This document shows positions 1 through 5,443 of a stretch of DNA of 5,443 nt, piece by piece. Every line of letters starts with the position of its first letter. The stretch's first letter is position 1. The notes under the pieces were generated by a model. That model was not told the DNA's origin and made no database searches. It saw only the letters and a program-made list of their open reading frames with translations. Made by a program: the position numbers and the translations under genes. The stretch covers positions 1-5,443 of the forward strand of contig CAKUXU010000055.1 of the NCBI GenBank assembly GCA_934700635.1. The letters are read 5' to 3'. Source of the DNA: an uncultured Eubacteriales bacterium. GTDB lineage: Bacteria; Bacillota; Clostridia; Oscillospirales; Acutalibacteraceae.

Positions 1-524
1 AAGAAAACCTAACAAACATTATGAAAGAATCCATTCAAGCTGCCAATGCTTTCGTTTTTAATAAGTCAATGAAAAATGAACTTTTAAGAGGAATGGGTAC
101 GACTGTTGTTTTAGCGGTTGTTAAAAATATGAATCTTTATGTTATGCATGCAGGCGACAGTAGGGCCTATATTATTTCAAATGAAGGGATATCTCAAATA
201 AGTGTTGATCATTCTATAGTTCAGGAAATGATAAACAGTGGAGAAATAACTAAAAAAGAAGCTAAAAATCACATGCAAAAAAATATAATCACAAGAGCTT
301 TGGGTATAAATGAGGTAATAAAATTTGACTTCAATAAGATACCTTTAAAATATGGAGATGTAGTTTTAGTTTGCACTGACGGTCTTTCAAATCATCTAGA
401 TGACAATGAAATATACCATATTTTTAAAAATAAAAATTTCAATGATGTAGCGAAATCTTTAATTGATAAATGTAATAGTCGTGGCGGAAAAGATAATATA
501 ACTGTTTCTTTGATAAAATGTTAA
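1..524 (+). CDS. prpC: PP2C-family Ser/Thr protein phosphatase, C-terminal part (5' end outside window)
   Basis: This is the C-terminal part of a cytoplasmic metal-dependent phosphatase that removes phosphate from Ser/Thr of proteins, including the partner kinase encoded next door. The frame is open back to the window edge (first full codon at 3), so the ATG at 21 is internal; from memory of the roughly 250-residue PrpC/Stp family, about 75 N-terminal residues are missing, including the first metal-binding Asp and the DGMGG motif. Visible PP2C motifs in order are GMGTT, HAGDSRAY (Asp at 156-158), DHSIVQEM, the GEITKKEA...HMQKNIITRALG flap region, VCTDGLSNH (metal-binding Asp at 378-380) and GGKDNITV (metal-binding Asp at 492-494), followed at once by the stop. 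The frame is intact. Only 28 bases separate it from the kinase and I see no promoter there, so the two are very probably co-transcribed. Family assignment is secure; the symbol rests on the neighbour (stp is a synonym). Confidence 0.95.
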   Translation, partial: ENLTNIMKESIQAANAFVFNKSMKNELLRGMGTTVVLAVVKNMNLYVMHAGDSRAYIISNEGISQISVDHSIVQEMINSGEITKKEAKNHMQKNIITRALGINEVIKFDFNKIPLKYGDVVLVCTDGLSNHLDDNEIYHIFKNKNFNDVAKSLIDKCNSRGGKDNITVSLIKC

Positions 525-538
525 AAAGCGATTTGGAT

Positions 539-543
539 AGGAG
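539..543 (+). promoter_or_regulatory. Ribosome binding site of the kinase gene
   Basis: AGGAG lies 9 bases before the TTG at 553 and decides this non-ATG start. The next in-frame Met (residue 24) sits inside the ATP-binding glycine loop and cannot be the start. Confidence 0.85.
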
Positions 544-552
544 AGAAAAATC

Positions 553-2547
553 TTGGATAAATACACTGGTAAAAGATTAGATGCAAGATACGAAATACAA
601 GAGCTCATAGGAGTTGGCGGCATGGCCGTTGTTTATAGAGCTTATGATATTATAGAAGATAAAATAGTTGCAATAAAAATTCTTAAAGATGAGTTTTTAG
701 GAAATAAGGAATTTGTTCGCAGATTTAAAAATGAATCTAAAGCAATAGCTGTGTTGTCACATCCGAATATAGTGCAAGTTTATGATGTAAGTTTTGGAAC
801 AAAAATTCAGTATATAGTTATGGAATATATAGACGGCATAACACTTAAGGAATACATCTCTCAAAGAAAAATAATAAACTGGAAAGATGCAGTGTATTTT
901 GTTAATCAAATTCTTTCGGCTTTGAAGCACGCACATAGCAAAGGGGTCATTCATAGAGACATAAAACCTCAAAATATAATGCTTCTTAAAGATGGAACTA
1001 TAAAGGTAACTGATTTTGGAATAGCAAGGTTTTCAAGAAACGAAACCCAAACAATGACCGACAGAGCTATAGGATCAGTTCATTATATATCTCCGGAGCA
1101 AGCAAAAGGTAGTGTTATTGATGAAAAAGCAGATATTTATTCCGTTGGTGTAATGCTTTATGAAATGCTTACGGGTAAACTGCCATTTGAAGCAGACAAT
1201 GCGGTTTCGGTTGCTATAATGCAAATGCAAGCTAAACCTAAACCTTTAAGAGAAATTAATTCTGAAATACCTCTAGGACTCGAACAGATAACTTTAAAAG
1301 CTATGGAAAAAAATCCTTCTGCTAGGTATCAGACTTCTGAGGATATGCTTTCGGATTTAAAAAAATTTGAGGAAAATCCTGAAATAAGCTTTGATTTTAA
1401 ATGTTTCGTAGATGATAATCCTACTAAATTTGCTATCGATTCGAAAAGCCAGGATTATGGGGATAAGTTTAGCACTGAAGAGGAAAAAAAGAAAAAAACC
1501 AAAACAGGTATTATCGCTACTTCAATAGCTACTGCAGTTGGAATTTTTGCAATACTATTTGTTTTTCTGGCGTGGTTTAATTCATGCGGAAACAGTTCAG
1601 CAAAAGATGTAGATGTTCCTAATTTTATAAACATGAAGCTTTCTGATGTTCAAAATAATCCTGAATATAAATTTGTTTGGAAAGTTGAATCCGTTTATGA
1701 TTCTTCAAAGCCTGAAGGGGTAATAATAGACCAAGACCCTTCACCCGGATCAAAAAAAATAAAAGAAGGATCAACAATTTCTTTGAAAGTTAACAGTTCT
1801 GGTGTTTTGGTTACTGTTCCTACAGTTAAAGGAATGACTGAAGAAGTAGCAAAAAATAAAATTTCAAACCTTGGTCTTAAATATGAAATTTTAACAGTAA
1901 ATGATTCCGAAGTTGTGGAAGGACTAGTTTGTAAAGTTGATCCAAGAGAAGGAACTAAAATAACTGCAGATACAACAGTGAGACTTTTTATAAGTAAAGG
2001 TCCGGCTGAAGAAAAAGTTATAGTTCCAAATATTATAGGAAAAACAGTTTCAGTTGCTAAATCCGAAATTGCAGCTGCAGGACTAAAAGTTGTTGATGCG
2101 GTTGCTTATGAAGACAGTGATGAATTTTCTAAAGATATAGTTCTTTCAATTAGCCCATTACCAGGAAATGAAGTTTCGAAAGGGTCTCAAGTTAAAATTA
2201 CCGCAAGTTCTGGAAAGAAAAAAGAAAAAACAGTTGAAGTTTCTGTGGATTTGCCTTCCGACATAGATAATGAAGTTGATGTTGTTATGTATGTTGATGG
2301 AGAAAAGAAAGATTCAAAAACAGTTATTCCTAAAGATGCTCATACGTGCAATTTTAAGGTAAATGGTTCAGAAGGAAAAAAAGAAATTAAAATTAAAATA
2401 GACGGTCAATTATACAGGTGCTATGAGATTGATTTTAATTCTAATAAAAATAATTTAAAAACAACTTATATGGGAAACTACAAATCTCCGAAGTTAAAAG
2501 AGCAAAATACTGAAGTTGAAGATGAATATTCAATATTTGTTGACTGA
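553..2547 (+). CDS. prkC: PASTA-domain transmembrane Ser/Thr protein kinase (PrkC/Stk type)
   Basis: A 664-residue membrane kinase, expected to sense peptidoglycan precursors or fragments outside and phosphorylate proteins of wall synthesis and division inside. The kinase domain covers about residues 12-272: glycine loop GVGGMAVVY (20-28), VAIK with Lys42, C-helix Glu61, catalytic HRDIKPQN (Asp136, Asn141), DFG (154-156), an activation loop with Thr165/167/169 as likely autophosphorylation sites, and GSVHYISPEQA (174-184). A Lys/Glu-rich juxtamembrane stretch precedes one membrane span (about 320-342). Three extracellular PASTA repeats follow (about 353-416, 420-483, 489-554), recognisable by VPN/VPT starts and P-G-S/K-I endings. 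Residues about 555-636 form an additional lysine-rich, probably beta-rich domain, with an acidic tail ending at 664. Start is TTG, set by the RBS at 539-543. All catalytic residues are present, so it should be active. The upstream phosphatase is its expected antagonist. The family is certain; the symbol follows Bacillus usage. Confidence 0.97.
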   Translation: MDKYTGKRLDARYEIQELIGVGGMAVVYRAYDIIEDKIVAIKILKDEFLGNKEFVRRFKNESKAIAVLSHPNIVQVYDVSFGTKIQYIVMEYIDGITLKEYISQRKIINWKDAVYFVNQILSALKHAHSKGVIHRDIKPQNIMLLKDGTIKVTDFGIARFSRNETQTMTDRAIGSVHYISPEQAKGSVIDEKADIYSVGVMLYEMLTGKLPFEADNAVSVAIMQMQAKPKPLREINSEIPLGLEQITLKAMEKNPSARYQTSEDMLSDLKKFEENPEISFDFKCFVDDNPTKFAIDSKSQDYGDKFSTEEEKKKKTKTGIIATSIATAVGIFAILFVFLAWFNSCGNSSAKDVDVPNFINMKLSDVQNNPEYKFVWKVESVYDSSKPEGVIIDQDPSPGSKKIKEGSTISLKVNSSGVLVTVPTVKGMTEEVAKNKISNLGLKYEILTVNDSEVVEGLVCKVDPREGTKITADTTVRLFISKGPAEEKVIVPNIIGKTVSVAKSEIAAAGLKVVDAVAYEDSDEFSKDIVLSISPLPGNEVSKGSQVKITASSGKKKEKTVEVSVDLPSDIDNEVDVVMYVDGEKKDSKTVIPKDAHTCNFKVNGSEGKKEIKIKIDGQLYRCYEIDFNSNKNNLKTTYMGNYKSPKLKEQNTEVEDEYSIFVD

Positions 2548-2568
2548 GTTTTAAATTATATGTAAAAT
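2540..2568 (+). promoter_or_regulatory. Predicted sigma-A-type promoter for murA
   Basis: TTGACT (2540-2545) and TAAAAT (2563-2568) are separated by exactly 17 bases; each box matches the housekeeping consensus at 5 of 6 positions. The -35 box overlaps the last codons and stop (2545-2547) of the kinase gene. Transcription would start near 2575, about 30 bases before the murA TTG. This would let murA be expressed independently of prpC-prkC. In an AT-rich genome such matches can arise by chance, but spacing and placement are good. Confidence 0.6.
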
Positions 2569-2590
2569 AAAACCGGAATTAATAAATTAG

Positions 2591-2597
2591 AGAGGTG
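2591..2597 (+). promoter_or_regulatory. Ribosome binding site of murA
   Basis: AGAGGTG ends 8 bases before the TTG at 2606. It supports TTG rather than the in-frame GTG at 2618 as the start. Confidence 0.8.
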
Positions 2598-2605
2598 CTA
2601 ACATT

Positions 2606-3892
2606 TTGGATAAAATAGTGATATCAGGAGGTAACAAATTAAGAGGGAAAGTCAGCATAAGCGGAGCAAAAAACGCCGCCCTTGCTATCATTCCTGCTGT
2701 TTTACTTTCTGATGGAGTTTGTGTTATAGAGAATTTACCTAATATTAGTGACATAACACTAATGTGTAAAATATTAAAAGATTTAGGTGCAGGTGTAAAA
2801 TTTATTAGAGAGGGAACAATAGAAATAGACCCCAGAAAAGTTAAATGTTCAGTGGCGTCCTATGAGCTTATGAGAAACATGAGGGCTTCTTGTTACCTTT
2901 TAGGAGCTCTTTTAGGAAAATTCGGCAAATCTATTGTTTATCTTCCGGGTGGATGTGATTTTGGAATTCGACCAATTGATCAACATCTAAAAGGATTTGA
3001 AGCTTTGGGAGCAAAATGTGCGCTTGACGGCGGAATGGTCAAGGTTGAAAGTGAAAAACTCGTTGGAAATAATATATATCTTGATGTTGTTTCTGTTGGT
3101 GCAACCGTCAATATAATGCTTGCTGCGGTTAAGGCGGAAGGTTTAACCGTTATAGAAAATGCCGCTAAAGAACCTCATATAGTTGATCTTGCTAATTTTT
3201 TAAACTGCATGGGCGCAGATATTTTTGGAGCAGGAACTGACGTTATAAAAATAAAAGGAGTCAAGAACCTTTCTGGAATAACTTATACAATTATCCCTGA
3301 TCAAATCGAAGCGGGGACATATCTTGTTGCAGCAGCAGCAACCAGAGGAGAAATAACCATTGAAAATGTTATTCCTAAACATTTGGAATCAATTACAGCT
3401 AAATTGAAGGAAATAGGGGCTGAACTTACTGAGGGAAATGATTATGTTAGCATAAAATGCAATAATCCACTTAAAAAATGTAATGTAAAAACTATGCCTC
3501 ATCCCGGTTTCCCAACAGACATGCAACCTCAAATAACGGCTCTTTTGGCTACAGTTTCAGGGACTAGTATGGTTAATGAAGCTGTATGGGACAATAGATT
3601 TCGCTATATAGAAGAACTTAGAAGAATGGGAGCTAACATTTCGGTCGATGGAAGAGTTGCAGTTATTGAAGGGGTCGAAGAACTTACAGGTGCACCTGTA
3701 AAAGCAACAGATTTAAGAGCAGGAGCTGCTCTTATTATTGCAGGTCTTGCGGCAAATGGGGTTACAACTATTGACGAAATAAATCATATAGAACGAGGAT
3801 ATGAAAACATAATAGAAAAGTTCAGATCCTTAGGAGCGGAAATAAGTAAGGTAACGGAAGAAAAACTAAAAACTAACGTATGTAAAATTTAA
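2606..3892 (+). CDS. murA: UDP-N-acetylglucosamine 1-carboxyvinyltransferase
   Basis: A cytoplasmic 428-residue enzyme that transfers enolpyruvate from phosphoenolpyruvate to UDP-GlcNAc, the first committed step of peptidoglycan synthesis and the target of fosfomycin. The length is normal for the family. Key residues are present: Lys22-Asn23 in SGAKNAA, Arg93 in RNMRAS, the catalytic Cys117 in PGGCDFGIRP (Cys115 in E. coli; a Cys here predicts fosfomycin sensitivity at the active site), Asp305 in HPGFPTDMQPQ, Arg371 in DLRAGAAL, and the ERGYENI motif near the end. The TTG start is supported by its RBS and by Lys22 falling at the same number as in E. coli. It lies 58 bases behind the kinase gene and seems to have its own promoter at 2540-2568, though read-through from prpC-prkC is also possible. 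Many Firmicutes carry two paralogues (murA/murZ); which one this is cannot be told from the window. Confidence 0.98.
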   Translation: MDKIVISGGNKLRGKVSISGAKNAALAIIPAVLLSDGVCVIENLPNISDITLMCKILKDLGAGVKFIREGTIEIDPRKVKCSVASYELMRNMRASCYLLGALLGKFGKSIVYLPGGCDFGIRPIDQHLKGFEALGAKCALDGGMVKVESEKLVGNNIYLDVVSVGATVNIMLAAVKAEGLTVIENAAKEPHIVDLANFLNCMGADIFGAGTDVIKIKGVKNLSGITYTIIPDQIEAGTYLVAAAATRGEITIENVIPKHLESITAKLKEIGAELTEGNDYVSIKCNNPLKKCNVKTMPHPGFPTDMQPQITALLATVSGTSMVNEAVWDNRFRYIEELRRMGANISVDGRVAVIEGVEELTGAPVKATDLRAGAALIIAGLAANGVTTIDEINHIERGYENIIEKFRSLGAEISKVTEEKLKTNVCKI

Positions 3893-3914
3893 TCTCATAA
3901 TTTTTTAATAGGTA
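3893..3914 (+). other. murA 3' flank without a recognisable terminator
   Basis: Directly after the murA stop there is a T run (3901-3906) but no GC-containing hairpin in front of it; only a weak A/T-only inverted repeat (AAAATT/AATTTT) can be drawn. Transcripts from murA may therefore read through into the next gene, or end by another mechanism. Confidence 0.4.
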
Positions 3915-3943
3915 TTGACAAATTTAGTCATATGTGTTAGGAT
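3915..3943 (+). promoter_or_regulatory. Predicted strong sigma-A promoter of the leader-protein gene
   Basis: A perfect -35 box TTGACA (3915-3920), a 17-base spacer, and TAGGAT (3938-3943; 4 of 6 consensus matches) preceded by TGT, giving an extended -10 element. Transcription is predicted to start near 3950, leaving an untranslated leader of about 49 bases before the ATG at 3999. It is the best promoter match in the window and suggests the downstream gene is its own transcription unit. Confidence 0.72.
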
Positions 3944-3950
3944 TCGTAGC

Positions 3951-3963
3951 AGAGCTTAGCTCT
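3951..3963 (+). promoter_or_regulatory. Short hairpin at the predicted 5' end of the mRNA
   Basis: AGAGC (3951-3955), loop TTA, GCTCT (3959-3963) form a perfect 5-bp stem; written as DNA it is also a 13-base palindrome around one T. It begins at the predicted transcription start, so it could protect the mRNA 5' end from decay or serve as a small operator. No T run follows, so it is not a normal terminator for murA. Confidence 0.4.
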
Positions 3964-3986
3964 ATTTAGAAAAAATAATAAAAAGA

Positions 3987-3992
3987 AAGGTG
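3987..3992 (+). promoter_or_regulatory. Ribosome binding site deciding the ATG at 3999
   Basis: AAGGTG lies 6 bases before ATG 3999 but only 2 bases before the overlapping ATG at 3995. The 3995 frame closes after 26 codons, so 3999 is the real start. Confidence 0.85.
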
Positions 3993-3998
3993 ATATGA

Positions 3999-4208
3999 AT
4001 GAGTTTACTAGAATGTTTATTAAAAATGTTACAAGATGGAAAGTTAAAAGAAATCGAAAATTTAGAATCTCTTGAAAAAATTTATGAAGTTTCAAAGAAA
4101 GAAGGCTACAAGGGAACTTACAAAGAATTTGAAAAAGAGTGTTCAGATATAGTTTTAAGTGCTTCTAAAAAAGTTTCTGAAGAATCTTTAAAAGAAGTTT
4201 CCGGTGGA
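3999..4208 (+). other. Nif11-like leader segment with GG cleavage motif
   Basis: Codons 1-70 of the gene above. The pattern matches Nif11-type leaders of modified-peptide precursors as I know them: a helix at the start (LLECLLKMLQDGKLKEI), an L-E-S-L-E-K-I-Y-E-V-S-K-K-E-G-Y helix comparable to the family's 'elAkeaGy' core, then F-E-K-E, and V-S-E-E-S-L-K-E-V-S-G-G comparable to the family's 'LsdeeLeaVaGG' ending. Gly69-Gly70 (4203-4208) would be cut by a C39 peptidase domain of an ABC exporter. The match is by eye. Confidence 0.72.
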
Positions 4209-5443
4209 AAAATGAGTAAAGTTTTTTCCAAATCAACAGCTGCAATTCTTTCGGCATTAACACTTTCAACTACAGCTATGCCGTCTTCAAGCGCAGCATC
4301 ATCAACATACAGTGCTAACAATGAAAGTAAAGTAACTAAAGTTGTAAATTATTTAAAAACTCATCCTGGACAAACCATAGCTGCTGCAGTTGCTGCACTT
4401 GGTTTAGGAACTGTTACTATTGCTGGCATAACTTATGCTGCTTCTAAGGCATTAAAATCAAAGAGTGGTTCTGGTGTTTTTGGTGCCTGCAAAACTGTAG
4501 ATGAAATAAATAAGTTAATGGAAAATAAAGACATCGTAGGAAAAGATCCTAAGGAATGTGTTAGCAACTTAGATAGTTTGGTCGAATGTGTTGCCAAAAA
4601 TTTCAAAAAGAAGCTTGATGTCAATACAGTAACACCTCTAACAAATTATGTGTTAAAAGCAACAGATAAGTTTCCAGATATTTTAAAAGGTGGAGAATTT
4701 ATTAAACATTTAGTAGAAAAAATTAAAGAAGTTGGTTTGGACAAAGATGCTACTGCTGCTGATTTTGTTAAATTCACTGAAAATTTAAAAAATGGAAAAG
4801 TTCCAACTAATACTAACGTATTTACCAAGTGCTACATTGAGCATAAATTTGGAAAAAATAGTAATGTTTCAAAAAATGATTTAAAAATATCAGTTAAATC
4901 GTACAGTTATTTTAGCGATTATTTGAATTTAATAGATAAACTTAATAAGAGTGGAATTACCTTTAGTTTAGATGCAGGTAAAACTAAGCAATCAATAAAC
5001 GGTAAATTATCCGTTAAATATGGAGAACAAGGAATTTTTGTTTTAACTAATGGAAAATCTGCTGGTGCAGCTGTATTGCATTTTGACAGTAATAAAGGCT
5101 GGAAAGAATCAGGTGATGCTAATAATTCATTTTATATAAATAATGACTTAGGAATTGGAATCTCTAAAAATAAGGATGGAAAGTATGTACTAGTTGAATT
5201 TAGTGCACAAACAACTCCTACTACACAAACAACAACTACCGCACAGAATGATTCTACTAAAACCCAAACTCCCCCAGTAATTTCTAACAATGGAGGAACA
5301 ACTCCTACCGCACAGAATAATCCTACCGGAACCCAAACTCCTCAAACTCCCCCAGTAACTTCTAATAATGGAGGAACAACTCCTACCGCACAGAATAATC
5401 CTACCGGAACCCAAACTCCTCAAACTCCCCCAGTAACTTCTAA
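3999..5443 (+). CDS. Large repeat-bearing secreted/surface protein with Nif11-like double-glycine leader (3' end outside window)
   Basis: The frame opens at ATG 3999 with a good RBS and stays open to the window end: 481 complete codons, with no stop. Residues 1-70 resemble a Nif11/nitrile-hydratase-like leader, with amphipathic helices, an SKKEGYKGTYKEFEKE segment and the ending SEESLKEVSGG. Residues 71-100 look like a Sec-type signal segment (basic start KMSKVFSK, hydrophobic 79-94, small residues SSSAASS). Residues 126-148 are a second hydrophobic, Ala/Gly-rich stretch that could span the membrane. Residues about 160-315 are charged and probably helical; about 320-402 are probably beta-rich with no family I recognise. 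From 403 on the protein is Thr/Pro/Asn/Gln-rich with 26-residue tandem repeats. It is very poor in Cys after the leader (164, 187, 197, 278), unlike lanthipeptide cores. Function is unknown; a large exported or wall-associated protein is my inference. Its own promoter and the composition change set it apart from the housekeeping genes upstream. Confidence 0.9.
   Translation, partial: MSLLECLLKMLQDGKLKEIENLESLEKIYEVSKKEGYKGTYKEFEKECSDIVLSASKKVSEESLKEVSGGKMSKVFSKSTAAILSALTLSTTAMPSSSAASSTYSANNESKVTKVVNYLKTHPGQTIAAAVAALGLGTVTIAGITYAASKALKSKSGSGVFGACKTVDEINKLMENKDIVGKDPKECVSNLDSLVECVAKNFKKKLDVNTVTPLTNYVLKATDKFPDILKGGEFIKHLVEKIKEVGLDKDATAADFVKFTENLKNGKVPTNTNVFTKCYIEHKFGKNSNVSKNDLKISVKSYSYFSDYLNLIDKLNKSGITFSLDAGKTKQSINGKLSVKYGEQGIFVLTNGKSAGAAVLHFDSNKGWKESGDANNSFYINNDLGIGISKNKDGKYVLVEFSAQTTPTTQTTTTAQNDSTKTQTPPVISNNGGTTPTAQNNPTGTQTPQTPPVTSNNGGTTPTAQNNPTGTQTPQTPPVTS
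5229..5443 (+). repeat. 78-bp in-frame tandem repeat, continuing past the window end
   Basis: Two units are identical at every base that can be compared: 5298-5375 (78 bases) and 5376-5443 (68 bases, cut by the window). A diverged first unit of 69 bases (5229-5297) precedes them; it lacks the 9 bases encoding P-Q-T and has several substitutions. Each full unit encodes 26 residues beginning TTPTAQNNPTGTQ and ending VTSNNGG, containing a smaller TQTP/QTPP duplication. The units keep the frame and are likely an extended, possibly glycosylated stalk. Perfect identity indicates recent expansion or homogenisation; copy number is probably variable between strains. Confidence 0.95.

Noticed and set aside
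21..524. Treating the ATG at 21 as the true start of the phosphatase
   Set aside because: The frame is open upstream to the window edge, no RBS precedes 21, and the N-terminal PP2C metal-binding motifs would be missing.
757..972. Minus-strand reading frame of 71 codons
   Set aside because: Lies wholly inside the kinase domain coding region; no RBS or recognisable protein, low-complexity shadow composition.
3200..3382. Minus-strand reading frame of 60 codons
   Set aside because: Antisense shadow of conserved murA; its Cys run comes from the GCAGCAGCAGCA alanine codons of murA.
3885..3906. Rho-independent terminator after murA
   Set aside because: The only stem is A/T-only with a 9-base loop, too weak for an intrinsic terminator despite the T run.
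3951..3963. Riboswitch or T-box in the leader-gene 5' region
   Set aside because: The untranslated region is only about 49 bases and holds a single 5-bp hairpin; no conserved riboswitch core or T-box motif is visible.
3995..4075. Alternative ATG at 3995 with a 26-codon frame overlapping the leader gene
   Set aside because: Only 2 bases behind the ribosome binding site, stops early, and the peptide has no recognisable features; ATG 3999 is better spaced and opens the long frame.
4118..4828. Three minus-strand reading frames (4118-4321, 4433-4624, 4646-4828)
   Set aside because: All lie opposite the long + frame from 3999, which has promoter, RBS and a recognisable leader; these have none.
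5190..5423. Minus-strand repetitive Ser/Gly/Cys-rich reading frame
   Set aside because: It is the reverse complement of the 78-bp tandem repeat; the repetition explains both its openness and its odd composition.
5229..5443. CRISPR array
   Set aside because: Units are directly adjacent and in frame, with no unique spacers; they encode a protein repeat.

Overview
The window is AT-rich and tightly packed, and every supported gene lies on the + strand. Spacing, strong Shine-Dalgarno sites, two TTG starts and the protein families (PP2C phosphatase, PASTA-domain Ser/Thr kinase, Gram-positive-style MurA) point to a low-GC Firmicute (Bacillota), probably clostridial. I cannot name the genus from sequence alone.

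Layout: (1) positions 1-524 hold the C-terminal two thirds of a PrpC/Stp-type PP2C phosphatase whose start lies outside the window. (2) 553-2547 encodes a complete PrkC/Stk-type membrane kinase: cytoplasmic kinase domain, one membrane span, three PASTA repeats, then an extra C-terminal lysine-rich, probably beta-rich domain. (3) 2606-3892 is a complete murA, the first committed step of peptidoglycan synthesis, with its own good sigma-A-type promoter straddling the kinase stop codon. (4) After a 106-base intergenic gap with a second strong promoter (TTGACA, 17-base spacer, extended -10 TAGGAT) and a short hairpin near the predicted transcript 5' end, a long reading frame begins at ATG 3999 and stays open to the last base of the window (481 full codons). 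All minus-strand reading frames seen are shadows of these genes.

The first three genes make a coherent cell-wall control module: kinase and phosphatase sense wall material through PASTA repeats and set phosphorylation levels, and MurA is a known end point of this signalling in several Firmicutes. Finding murA directly behind prkC is not the usual order (prpC-prkC-rsgA-rpe).

The most unusual element is the last gene. Its first 70 residues look like a Nif11/nitrile-hydratase-like leader ending in a double-glycine cleavage motif (VSGG), as in precursors of ribosomally made, post-translationally modified peptides. Here the leader is fused not to a short core peptide but to a large Thr/Pro/Asn/Gln-rich protein with two hydrophobic segments, an unassigned middle region, and an identical 78-bp (26-residue) tandem repeat that runs off the window end. 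This suggests a large surface or secreted protein that uses a peptide-bacteriocin-type export signal. No maturation enzyme or C39-peptidase transporter is visible in the window.
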